Shown one piece after another: positions 24,476 through 35,200 of a DNA stretch of 64,000 nucleotides. The translations under genes were made by a program, and so were the position numbers. This DNA comes from Symbiodinium natans. Taxonomy: Eukaryota; Sar; Dinophyceae; Suessiales; Symbiodiniaceae. The notes under the pieces are model-generated. The model made no database searches. It was not told the DNA's origin and worked only from the letters and a program-made list of their open reading frames with translations. Where the stretch lies: NCBI GenBank assembly GCA_905221605.1, contig CAJNDS010002143.1, positions 320,061 to 384,060 on the forward strand, written 5' to 3'. The number at the start of each line of letters is the position of its first letter. The stretch's first letter is position 1.

Positions 24476-24719
24476 TAAGGTACCGCCAATATGGTAAAAG
24501 CCCATGATAGGATTCCTTGCCTCCACGGGGGCGCTTGGTCCAACTGCGGCGTCTGTGCCCGGGAAGCCTCTTTGCAACAAACACAGGCCAGGCCCTCTAC
24601 TAGTCTGGAAGGGTCCGACCACTGCTCAACAACCCAGAGAGCGATCAGTCTTAAGTGCTTCTGCCCTTTAAAAGCGCAACTCACTGCCTCAGCAATACTC
24701 TTGCCGTTTCCTCTGTGCA

Positions 24720-24899
24720 GGTTTCATGGAGCCAATCTGTGCGTCAAAGGGCCTGTGTGGAACTTGGCTCAGAGCGCATAGCGCTGGCTGCGGACCTCGG
24801 TCTGAAGGCGCAAGCATCGGCTGATTTTCGTCGCGCGCACCTTCCTCACGAGGACATGTTCAAGCATAAGACCAAGCTGCCCACATCACGCATGTACAG
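24720..24899 (+). CDS. Possible plus-strand exon
   Basis: After a CTGTGCAG acceptor the frame reads VSWSQSVRQRACVELGSERI then ALAADLGLKAQASADFRRAH and ends at TACAG|GTGATG, a proper GT donor. Strong splice context on both sides and natural composition. No family is known. It is the best single plus-strand exon candidate in the left half. Confidence 0.42.
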
Positions 24900-25362
24900 G
24901 TGATGCCACTCATTTGTTCACATGTTGCCAGGCATTGTGGTTGCACGCAAGTGCCACTGGACAGGACGTCCTCCACGTATACGTTTGCACTTCAAAAGAC
25001 GACGGTTTCTTGACGTCCCACCGCGTGCTGTTACATTGGTACTGCACAAGTCGACTTCCCACCCGCTGCAGCCCCCAAAGCACCCCTGCCGGGACCTCCG
25101 AATCGTGACCCCCCAAGACTTCAAGAGATTGCCGCCCCCATGGCACACTGTTTGGTGAACTCAAAAAAACAAAGTAGCTCTGCAATGTGCTCTTCACAGC
25201 TTCACCTTTTTCTGACTGCTGGCAAAGGCAAGCTTGTCAGAGAGAACACACGGCAGCCACGACGACATGCTGTCCTCGAGGGAAGTCTTTCACGAGGGGC
25301 AGTGTGGCGATGTTTGGCGGCGTTGCGCCGTTCATTCTGGAGGCTTCCGTGCTATGGCTGCT

Positions 25363-26270
25363 TCATGCCCTTTGCTCTTTGCCCGCATAGAGTTGATGGG
25401 TGTGCACAAGGGCCCTGAGACCGCCTGGAGCATCTTGCAGATAGCAATTGTTCTTCTCTAGAGATTTAGAGGCTTGGAGGGACTGCACCAGTGCAATTGC
25501 CTTCTGCCGGTTGCTCCAGTCGCTAATGGCGTTATCACTCTGCGACAAGCATATCATGATGTTGCACGCCCTGCAATGCTTCGTCGTAAGGCTCTCTGAT
25601 GTGCTCGTCGCTTCTTGCATCTCGCTTTAGGAATGCGCAGATCCTTCGGAGTCCGATGCAATAGCCACTTTCGCTTTGGCCTGCCGCAGTGAACATGAAG
25701 CATATGTCAGAAAAAGACTTCACAGGCTGACACGCATGAAGCGCAACCTCTCGGACTGCGAGGCTGTGCTCTGCGAAGGCAGAGGTTTGGCCTTGGCCTT
25801 GGCCTTGCCAGCTCCGTTCGGCGCGGGCTTCGTGAACTCGTCACCCTGTGCGCACTGATTGCAGCGGGAAAAACCACTGACCAGCGAAGCTCCAATGACT
25901 TTGTTAAAGCAAACTAGCAGAACGGCCTTGTTGCGGCGCCCGATGCCAATGGCCTCGCAAGTCACAGTAAGAGCACGCTGGCGCGCTGCGAAAGCGAGTT
26001 GGCCCCAAACTCTGCACCGACACGGCGCGATCGCCTTTTGAACTTTCAGGGGTCGATCAGGCGATGGCGTCTTGACGCGCGCTTTCGTCCTGCCACCCAT
26101 CGCCTCGTCGGATTTCTCATGACTGGAATGCCTCCCTCGGGCCTCGGGGCACTACTTGGGCCTTGAACTTGGTGTCCGCGGTACCAACCAGGCCACCGCC
26201 TTCCGGAGACCATGATCTCGAGCGGGACCGCTGCTCCTCCTCGGGAATTCTGTGGATAGTTTTGGGCCCT
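25363..26270 (-). CDS. Basic/RS-containing protein or C-terminal tail of the helicase gene
   Basis: A continuous minus frame at 25720-26100 begins MGGRTKARVKTPSPDRPLK and includes LTVTCEAIGIGRRNKAVLL, VSGFSRCNQCAQGDEF, and an Ala-Lys run (KAKAKAKP). Upstream at about 26150-26265 is EEEQRSRSRSWSPEGGG, and downstream are KRDARSDEHIREPYDEALQG (25.6 kb) and NRQKAIALVQSLQASKSLEK (25.45 kb). No enzyme domain is recognised; the composition suggests a nucleic-acid-binding protein. A further frame at 26330-26420 (IEAARKLSMAIRFPGLAMAQ then QKKKERQHRD) sits between this and the helicase stop. This leaves open whether this is a separate gene or more helicase C-terminus. Confidence 0.5.
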
Positions 26271-26485
26271 GGGCCCAAGGATGTGGCATAAAGATGTTGT
26301 TGTGCGTCTCTAGATGTCTCTATGTTGTCTCTCCTTCTTTTTCTGCTGCGCCATTGCCAGACCCGGAAATCGGATGGCCATCGACAGCTTCCGTGCGGCT
26401 TCGATGCCTGGGCTGGGTGGCAAAGTGGCAAGGTGGGCCACTTCTTGAGCCCTGCGCATGGAAACGCAAGAAAGTGCTGTGAGGG

Positions 26486-29400
26486 TTATTTCTTAACCAA
26501 GGGACGCTCCTTCTTGAGCCGCGCCTCTTTCTCCTCCTCCGTCTCGTTGGGAGGTGCCTCCTGCTTCTTCTTGTTCGGGCTGGGAGACCGAGCCCTGCCT
26601 CTTCAGTGTCGCAACTCTGACAACTGCGGATGTATGGGCAACCGGTGGGCGCGAGAGGGGTTCAGTTTGCAAGCAACAACCGGCCTGAAGCAACTTTCTC
26701 ATAGAACTGGAGCCACTTCTCCCAGTGCTCATCTGCTTTGAGCGTATGTGAGTTTCCCACAACCACCCTCGGACGAGGCATGCTCATGACATGCCGCCAT
26801 GTGCAGAAAGCTTCCTCCGCATCCCAAGCACAAGAAGAAAAACAGTGGAACTCGTGTCAAGAAAATAATGATACCTCTATCTCTATCGGCAGCAGGGACG
26901 CATTCCTCGGCGTGCTCGTGTGAGCATCACATTTAGCCGACGCCAGTCGGCAAGGAAACCAACATTTCCAATCCTGCTAAAAAAGGGCAGCAGCTCCAAT
27001 GGCGACATGGTGTAAGCAAGCAGAGACTTTTGTTCTGCAGGTTGCTTCCTAGGTCCTAGGCTCTATGATCGATGTCTACGTCCCATGTCCAACCGAGTTG
27101 TCTCGGAGTCCGAAGTTGATCCCCGGTGCCTGTTGCAGCGGACCGCTGAGAAGATGATCAAGTCCTTCTCACGACCCTGGAACTGATCCACCGAGGCAAT
27201 CCTTGGACTCCAGGGGAGCCGGAGCCGAGGTGCATTGTCACTTTGTAGTACTTTTGTAGTACTTTGAAACACTTTGCCATACTTTGCCATACTTTGGAAT
27301 ACTTTGTAATACTTTGTAATGCTTTGTAATACTCTTTGTAATGATTTTGAAATGCTTTGCAATACCTTGTAATACTTTGATTGAGATGAACTGTAATGCG
27401 TTGTAACTTCCGGCAAGTGCCAGGCCAAGGCTCTCTAAGAGTTCGGGGTCCATCCCTTCGGGTATGACCTGCTTGCACATCCTTAGTTGCCAATTTCTGC
27501 TGCCCGTCAGCAGAACGGCTTACAAGTGCTGAGGCACAAAATGAACTGCATGCAACATGGTGCTAGGAAATACGAAGCAGGCCCAGGCCGAGAACGACTT
27601 TGACAGATAGGTCTTCGTGGTCTGGGTCGCCCCCCGGATTTGCCTTGCCCCTGGTTCCTTTGGGCACCTCTTCTGTACCTTGTTGAAACAAAAAAGCAGA
27701 AGGACCCGTCACCGTTCGTCACGTTGGTCGCAGTTGACCGCTGAGCCGGCGCCGTGCACTGCTCTCGACAGGTCTGATTTGGTCACTATCGCTATCCTCC
27801 CCTTTGAAGGGGGAGACTTGCTGAGCATCCTTACCATAGTGAGACTTCACCCATGGCGCTGCCCGGGACTTCATCCCCGTCAGTCATCTATGGCTTCGTC
27901 AGGTGCCACGGTGCAGTGGCGTGTTGTTAGATCTGGGCGTGGGTATCATGGCTCACTCCGGTATTTAAGCCCCCCCCCCCCCCCCCCACCCGGCAATCAT
28001 TTAGGGGGGTAGCCCCCCCCAATGGGAAGGGGTCTGGAATCATTTCCACATGGCTATGTTGACGCGAGGGTTCAGGGCGTGGGGTCCTCGACTGGCAAAG
28101 ACACGCATACTTTTGCTCCCCGTTGTGACACAGTTATGATTGCCAGCCCCCAAGCCCCTCGACCCCCCCCCCCTGCAATCAATTCCTGCGGCGGCTACCC
28201 GCAGTGACACAGTCATGATTGCCAGCCCCCAAGCCCCTCGACCCCTCTGCAATCAATTCCTGTGGTGGCTGGAGACCCTAAACCCTAAACCCTATTGAAA
28301 GCAAGATTCTGTCACATAGCTTCATGCGTTTAACCATGGCTCATGATGTCTCTCAGACCCAAGGATATGGACCCCCAACCCCTTCTGCAATCATTTCCTG
28401 GAGGGTCGAAATGATTGCGGCAATCTGCAATCATTTAGCCCCTTCCCCCCCCCCCCCCCCCACAATCCTTTTTAAAGGGGGCCCTGATGCGTGGGTGCTG
28501 GCAACTGAGTTCCGCTCCGCTTAAGCAGCCGCACTTGCGCGACGTAGGGAGTCACAACGCCGATCTCTGTGATTTCTAGCTCGCGCTGGAAGAAGCAGTC
28601 CTGTCCATGCTTAACTCGGGCAAGATCTACTTATGGCAGACTTGGTCCCAACGTGATGCAAAGTCCCTGCAGCTGCCCTGTGCCTGGACCAGTCTCTGTA
28701 CCACCTCCGCTTCGGTGGGGTTGAACTTGGACTCACCCTCTGCCTCCTCAGCGCCGTTCGACTCGATGAAGGCGATGGGAGACTGGTAGTTCGGCCACGG
28801 CAGACCTGAGCCCAAGAAGGTCTGCTTTGGCCCGCAGGCTCCCCGGAGCCATATGGCCAAAAAGAGACAATTTGTGGCTTCCTGCGGTGTGGCTCGGTCT
28901 GCTCGGCATGGGCTCGGCATGATCATGTCGGTAGGATATCGGAGGGCAATCTGATATTCGAAGTGCTTTTGCGCTGCAACTAGTCCGTAGCGTCCATGAG
29001 ACACTCATGAGATGCACGAGAATGGGAGCGACGCGGCGCGAATGTGAACCAAGCTGCCACGGACCTGCTTCCTGTCCTCGGGCCGAATGCCGGATCTCAG
29101 CCTTGGCTAGCTTTCGTATGCCTACTGCGATTTTCTTCTACTGCGGGGCAGAACTGGTAGCTTGATGCGACTGTGTGGCTTCCCTGCATAGAAAGTGCGA
29201 GCGGAGAACTGGCAGGCTGCATCAGTGACATGAAAGTAGAATAAACAGGCGAGGTCTAGAGTCTGGGATGATGCAGGACCCTTACAGATCTCTGCTTCCT
29301 TCCTCGGCGATGATCGGGTGACTTCGGAACTGTGTGTCCAGAAGGAAGGGCGTCAACCCTCCAGAGTCCACCATGCCTCAAAGCTGCTGGTGACTGGAAC

Positions 29401-31268
29401 CAAACCAAGACTCCACATAATCGTTGCACTCAGCTCAGCCCTTTTTGCTTTCAAAGCTGCGCGAATAGAGCGAAAGTGAAAGGCCTCTCTCTTCGGCCTG
29501 CACAGGCCCGTAAAAAATCCCACAGGAGATGTGGAAACAGCGCTGCCAACAGCTGTCAAAAGCCGTTTTGCTCCCACACTGCCTCGCTGGACTGCACAGT
29601 CGGAGGCAGCTGGCACTGGTCCCCCACCAAGACAAGTCTCTGCGAGCCTTGCCAGGGCTTCCAGGGCTCCATGGAACACAAAAAACTCCTAACCACAAGC
29701 ACAACAGCAACAGAACATTGAGCCTCGCAGGATGAGTGGCACGATGGCAGCCAACTCTGTGGCTTGCGCCGCCTCGTCGATGAGGACCCCGGCGAAGGCA
29801 AACTTCGAGAAGAAGTCGCCGCCTGCGAGATAATGCAAACAGCAGTGGACAGGTTGCACGAGTGGCAACTTGGATGCTGGCCGGAAGAAATCGTGGTCGT
29901 GCAAATGACATCCGCATCCTAAGCAGGCAGGAAGGCTATGTCCTTGCTGGGGCCACTAGGACCACTAGGACCTGAATTCTGCAACCCTCACAATCGAGAC
30001 AAGCCACCTGCAGAATTCGCATTTGAAGCTCGAAATCGTTCTTGACGTTGCCCTTGCCTTTTCCTTTACCTTTGACCTGACAGCTGCAAGCCCACTGCTA
30101 CATATTGTGCCCGCCTTCTCGATTGCAGATGGAGAGATAGCGCCCCACCGAGCGTTGATTAGGGTTTAGGGTTGAGGGTTTAGGGAGAATGTCCTTAAGT
30201 CCAAGCGGCGCGGCGTGGACCGGATCTAGACCTGGCCAGACTGTGGTTTCTGCTGTTCCGGACATGCTACCATATGTTGCGGGGAGTTGACAAAAAGTTG
30301 CGGTCCTCTCCTTCATAACCCTACATACCCCTGTAAGGAGCCCAAGATCAGAACCCCCCCCCATATGCTGCCATGTATGCACTCCCTGCCTCGATCTCGA
30401 GACTGCCTTTCGCTGTGGACTTCCGGTCTTGGACCGTGATCGGGATTTGAAGCGAGATTCATACTGCCTGATCACCCCAAGCATCTTGCCATCCGACATG
30501 TCAGGTGGAGCACAGGAGCCTGTTTTTCATCTCTTCTTTCTCCTTGTCCAGAAGGCACTCCAGCCTGCCGCGAGGTTTCAGGGATGACGCTTTGTCGGCA
30601 TGTGTGATGTTTCTGAACTGCCGCCGCGGTACGTGATCTCCTCCAGAATGCGGTTGATCTTGTCCGGGCGTCCCACGCGAACGGCTCTGACGCCTTCCTT
30701 CCGGAGCCCGATGGCAATATTGTCCACGGCTGGATTGCCTAGGACGCAAATTCAAACAAGCACAGTCACACAGCACATGCTCTTGCTGATACAGCTACAC
30801 TCTCTGAGAGCGCCCAGGAGCTGTCAGATGTCGCAAGCAAAGGCGAAAGGTCCAGGGTCTTGGACCACATCTTCATGATCTGAACGGACACCTTCGTTTC
30901 GTGGAATCTGAAAGGGAAGCACATCCGTGCTGCTTGCACCTCTGAAGCGAAACTGGGTGCGACTTGGCTGCGTGGGTTTTGCCTGTGCCAGGCGGGCCCT
31001 GAATGACCGTACAGGTTGTTCGCAACGCCGAGCGCCTGAAGATCAGGCAAGCCTACTCAGCCAATAGCAGTCAATGGCATCAACACAAGAAGGGTCACAG
31101 ACACAAACGCCAGAAAAGACAGGCACACTCATGTGGCGAGGGAAGGCTCAAACCGGTACGAGCTGAGCCACACCGCATCCCGCTGCGACTGGTTGAGGTG
31201 GGACAAGGTTTTGACTTCCTTCAGCGCTTTGTCCTTGGAGAAGGACGGCCACGAAGACCACGGAGCAG
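26486..31268 (-). CDS. UPF1-like superfamily 1 helicase, catalytic core
   Basis: The core motifs appear in order on short exons. 31268-31172: LNQSQRDAV. 31035-30954: Walker A VIQGPPGTGKTHAAK. About 30879-30825: KMWSKTLDLSPLLATS. 30738-30633: NPAVDNIAIGLRKEGV. 30612-30503: LECLLDKEKEEMKNRLLC. 29822-29724: Walker B GVLIDEAAQATELA. 29647-29580: VLVGDQCQLPPTVQSSEA. 29497-29461: AEERGLSLSLYS. 29358-29303: LLDTQFRSHPIIAE. 29208-29180: FSARTFYAG. 29101-29065: LRSGIRPEDRKQ. 28805-28684: SPIAFIESNGAEEAEGE. About 28585: EIGVVTPYVAQVRLL. 27481: MCKQVIPEGMDPELL. 27201-27130: IASVDQFQGREKDLIIFSAV. 26973-26902: GFLADWRRLNVMLTRARRG. 26767: VVVGNSHTLKADEHWEKWL. The C-terminus is Lys/Glu-rich and stops at 26486-26495. 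Walker A/B, the Gln and the Arg finger are intact. The family unwinds RNA or DNA with ATP, as in mRNA surveillance. The canonical YRMHP is FRSHP here. At least six donors are GC and one (29302) is GA. Confidence 0.93.
27240..27400. repeat. Degenerate tandem repeat in a helicase intron
   Basis: About twelve units of a 10-14-bp motif of the TTTGTAATACTTTG type fill most of the intron just upstream of the DQFQGREKD exon. Confidence 0.9.
27495..28510. repeat. Long helicase intron with C-run repeats
   Basis: About 1 kb between the EIGVVTPY and MCKQVIPEG exons. It holds C-homopolymers at 27969-27988, 28157-28169 and 28446-28461. A near-identical duplication of about 77 bp (28127-28203 against 28204-28271) starts ATGATTGCCAGCCCCCAAG. 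A recurring GCAATCA(T/A)TT motif lies next to each C-run. I see no exon that I can support here. Confidence 0.75.
30160..30186 (+). repeat. Short telomere-type array in helicase intron
   Basis: Three to four TTTAGGG/TTGAGGG units. Confidence 0.85.
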
Positions 31269-31493
31269 CTGCGTCATGGAGTCAACCGCGCAACTCCCCC
31301 TTTTTGCAAACCCCTTTGCCCCTAAACCCTAAGCCACACAACAGTTTTTGCAATGCCAGGCCATTCCAAGCAGGACGCCAGCTTCTCGGACTCACATCCG
31401 CCCGGGTTCAGCCGAGCGAGCTTTGCTGCCTGAACGCGAGCCAGGCCCAGCCACTGCGAGCCCTAAACCCGTTCTTGAACCCGGAACTTATAA

Positions 31494-31526
31494 GGGTTTA
31501 GGGTTTAGGGTTTAGGGTTTAGGGTT
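31494..31526 (+). repeat. Telomere-type array in helicase intron
   Basis: About five TTTAGGG units. Isolated CCCTAAA units in the opposite sense lie at 31320 and 31546, so the intron upstream of the LNQSQRDAV exon carries both orientations. Confidence 0.9.
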
Positions 31527-32259
31527 ATAAACCCCTGAGTTGGAGCCCTAAACCCTGAACCCTCGACATGATTGAAACAGGATGACGGGGGGGGAGCCTC
31601 CTTCTCTCTGAGGACATCCTTCTCTGCTTGCTCAGCTGCCTGAAGAACATGTGCCACTCGGCCCTCCGTTCATGTCTGTTCTGTCTTCTCCCCTCTCATA
31701 GATGCATTATGCCTAGAAGGTGTCTCGTCTTGCCTTTGCCGCGAGCTCTTTGTCTTCCTCTGTGACTCCCTGACCCTTTCGCCACTGCTTGGCCCAGCTG
31801 TCGGCCAAGCCAACCTTCGCGGAAATCAGGAGCTCTGGCCTCAGCGCTCAGAGCTGTTCTGCGGTGTTTCAGTTGATTCAGTCCTACTTCCTGCTTCCTA
31901 CAACTGCCTACAACTGCTCTCGAAATCTCTCGAAATTCAAGAGGTCACCAGTTTTGGCGCCGCCCTCAGAAGTAGGGCTACGTAGGCATGGTGTGGAGCG
32001 TTCCGCTTGACGTGTTTCGTCGCCTCACCAAGAGGTCACTCTTTCCCTTTCAGGCCCCCGCACGCGCGATCTGTCCTGCTACTTCAGGCCGCATCAGCAA
32101 GCATCCGGCAAGCGAAGATGAGAGGCTTTGCAGCCCCCTAATTAGAGGAGGGCAGGCATTGAGCTCTCCAGAGCGGACGCGACTTAAGCCACCAAGTACG
32201 GTTTAAGCAAACCTGAAACCCTCAACCCTCAACCCTGGTCGGAGGCACTCCTTGTTCAC

Positions 32260-35200
32260 CAGATTCAGCATCGCCTGCAGCTGGCGCTCGTAGAGGGTGC
32301 TGTTGGCTCCCTTGTCGATGCGCCAACGCCGGGACCTGACAAGACAGAGAGAGGGAGAGGCGACATAAATACATAACTTATTTGAACAATATGCATTTGT
32401 ACGTGTATGTATATATAGTATGTAAATACACATTTCTAAGTATACAAAGGTATATATGTAACCGGAATATGGTTGTATACATCAGATAGAGCCCAGCTTG
32501 AAAGCCCGAAAAAAAAAGAACAGTGAGTTCCCGGCATCGCATCGTCGGGCCAACATCCGCGAAGTCGGACGATCATCTTGCTCTCGCCATCGCGCCCACG
32601 AGGCAACCTTAAAGCAAATCTATAAGCCCTGTAAACCCCGTAAACCCTTTTTTCACAAGGGACTCGACGGCGGCTGCCCCTAATTACTGCCCAGCTCGTC
32701 CCACGCCACACTCCACAAACCCTGAACCCAAAAAAAACTGTAATACCCTGCAAACCCGAAGCCCTAAGCCCTAAACCCTAAACCCTAGATGCCGCGCTTC
32801 CGCTTGGACATGGTAGCTGAGAGGCTGGATGTCCGCGATAAAGCCCTCACCCAGCTTCTCCAAAGCCTCGCCCTTGACTCGAACCTGCTGTCTTGACTCA
32901 CCTTAGAGGAAGCTCAGGCCAGGCCTATGCCGGGCGCTGCCGAACCGGAGCTAACGTTCGCAGCTAAGCCGCTGATGATCACGGAGTCTCCCCGCTTGAA
33001 TTTCAGGCGGTCAAACCTGAGAGATCACGGAGCATGAGCACCGCAACGCACTTTTTCTTGCCAAAGCGTTGAGCACTCACTGACGCCATTCGTGAGATGA
33101 CAATGAGTTGACAAGCGTCTGTGTGTTTGGTGGGAGCTGAAGGGTGCCCATCTCGCTTCCAGGATCTTCCCAGCCTTGGCTGAATCTGTGCTCCGGCCTT
33201 CCCAACTTTGGGCGCAAGCTCAGGAAAGTCAGGCAGCCGATAATGGTGGTCTTCTTCGGGTCACGCCTGCCGAAGATCCCAATACCTGCAGCATGGGGTT
33301 TAAGCGAACATGAAGTCGCCGTGAGGTGCTATGCAGAAGCCCCGGAGGCGCCAAGCCTTCGGCAGCGTTTTTTGTTGCACTTCTCTGCTAAGCTCAGGCC
33401 AAGCTGACGCCAAGATGCAAGGGAGGCCATCCAGGCACCAGCCCAGCCGCTGCAGCTCGGCATCTTGCATGGTCTCAGTGCGCCGCCTCTCAAGAACCAT
33501 TCACGGCTTCGGTCTGGGATGTTCCCTCTGAGACTAACAGTCCTTAGTAGGGATTCTAATAGGGGGTACTATAATCCCTATTAAGGACTGTTAGTATAAG
33601 GGGGAACACCCCCAATGTATATACTGCGCTTAAACTCTCCTGCGTCATGCACCTGATCTGCCGCAGCTCCTCCATGTGCTCCAGATGCATCAGCATACAG
33701 AAGTGGCCGAAGTACTCCGATGCCATGACGTTCCTGAAAGTGGCGCATGAGGCACCCACTACCATGAGGGCTGTCACGGATGTCGAATCGGTGTGTCACA
33801 TCGAGGTGCTTGTCTTTCACTTGGAGGCGCCCCTTGAGCTTGTTGCCATCCAACTGCTCCAAAGCTCGAACAGCCTTGTTGCGAGTGACTTGCTTGAGAG
33901 TGGCACAAAAGCGATGCTGCTCATGCTAAGAACTTCATAGCTAGGGCGCCTCATTCTTCCGCTTCTTGAGATAGCTCTCCTGAGATCTTCGACCGACTTT
34001 CTGGCACAGAAAGACCCGAGCCTCGAGCACTGCAATCTACGGCAGCCCAGAATCGTCACTCGCCTGCTTCGGATCAATGATGTTCACCTCGAAGGTCAGC
34101 GAGGCTAAGCCAGGGGCAGGAGTGATTTTGCAACCCTTTCAGCCATTTGCTGACTTGTGCGGACCAAGCACTTCAAGGAGTTGACCCTGCGGCTTGTTTT
34201 CTAACAACAGCAAAGCAAGCTTGGCGCGCATTGCACGATTCTGCTGCAGCCGGGTCTTGCCGCCCGAGGCAGAGCAGGGCAAGAGTTGCAAAACCTTTCG
34301 CCCAAAAATCCTTCGGTAGCTGAGTGGCTGGATCTGGCAGCTTCTGGCGATCACGGATGACAAACCAACCGCCTGTAGGTGGACCTTTGGTGTCTCGGCC
34401 ATTCCATGCGAGACCGGGACCTGAAGAAAGAAGAACAACGGCGAACACTTCGCAGACTGCGGCATTCTGCAGAAGCGACACACAAAATCACGGACACGGG
34501 CACACTGAGGCACACAGAGCGTGTGCCTGTGCAAGTATTCTTGCTGATCCACCAACCGGTGTTGATGCCATTCCTGTCCTTCAAGCCGGTTCCAGCTACA
34601 GACCTTCCGACCTACCGACGGGCCCTACGGGCAAACGATGTCCTTCTTGTAGTGGATGACCATGACTTCAATTGTGATGTCATCATCGTCCAGCATGTGA
34701 GGCATAAGCAGCCGCTTCATCTCGTTTGCATCGTGCTTGCCTTTGCCTGGTGAGTGCTCGATTGTGCTTTGAACACCAATATAAAGAATCTGTAGATCAC
34801 ATATATATATATATATGTACATACATACATGAACACCGTATATATAGGGGAAAGAAAGAGTGTAGAGAAACAGACCTATTTGCTTTTTTTGTAAGTATTA
34901 TATACATATATATATGCATATATATATATATATGAGATTGTATGTATATATATATACATGTATATATGTACGTGTGTGTATGTGTGTGCGTCGCATCAAA
35001 CGAAGGCGACAGGGTGCCGGCCTTTGCCTTTGCCTTTCCGATTCCGGACTTCTGCCTTCTTTTCGAAAACCGGCCGACCATGCGCCATCAGATCCGAGGA
35101 CCGCTCCTGAAAGCTGAACACACCGGAGGAAGCACCGAAAGGCTGATAAATAGATCTTGATGCGTTCGTTTTTCATGCTGCATTTTTCTCAACTGCAAGC

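Noticed and set aside
25720-26100. Alba-like nucleic-acid-binding domain
   Set aside because: LTVTCEAIGIGRRNKAVLL only superficially resembles Alba. The conserved Gly-Arg-Ala-Ile pattern is absent.
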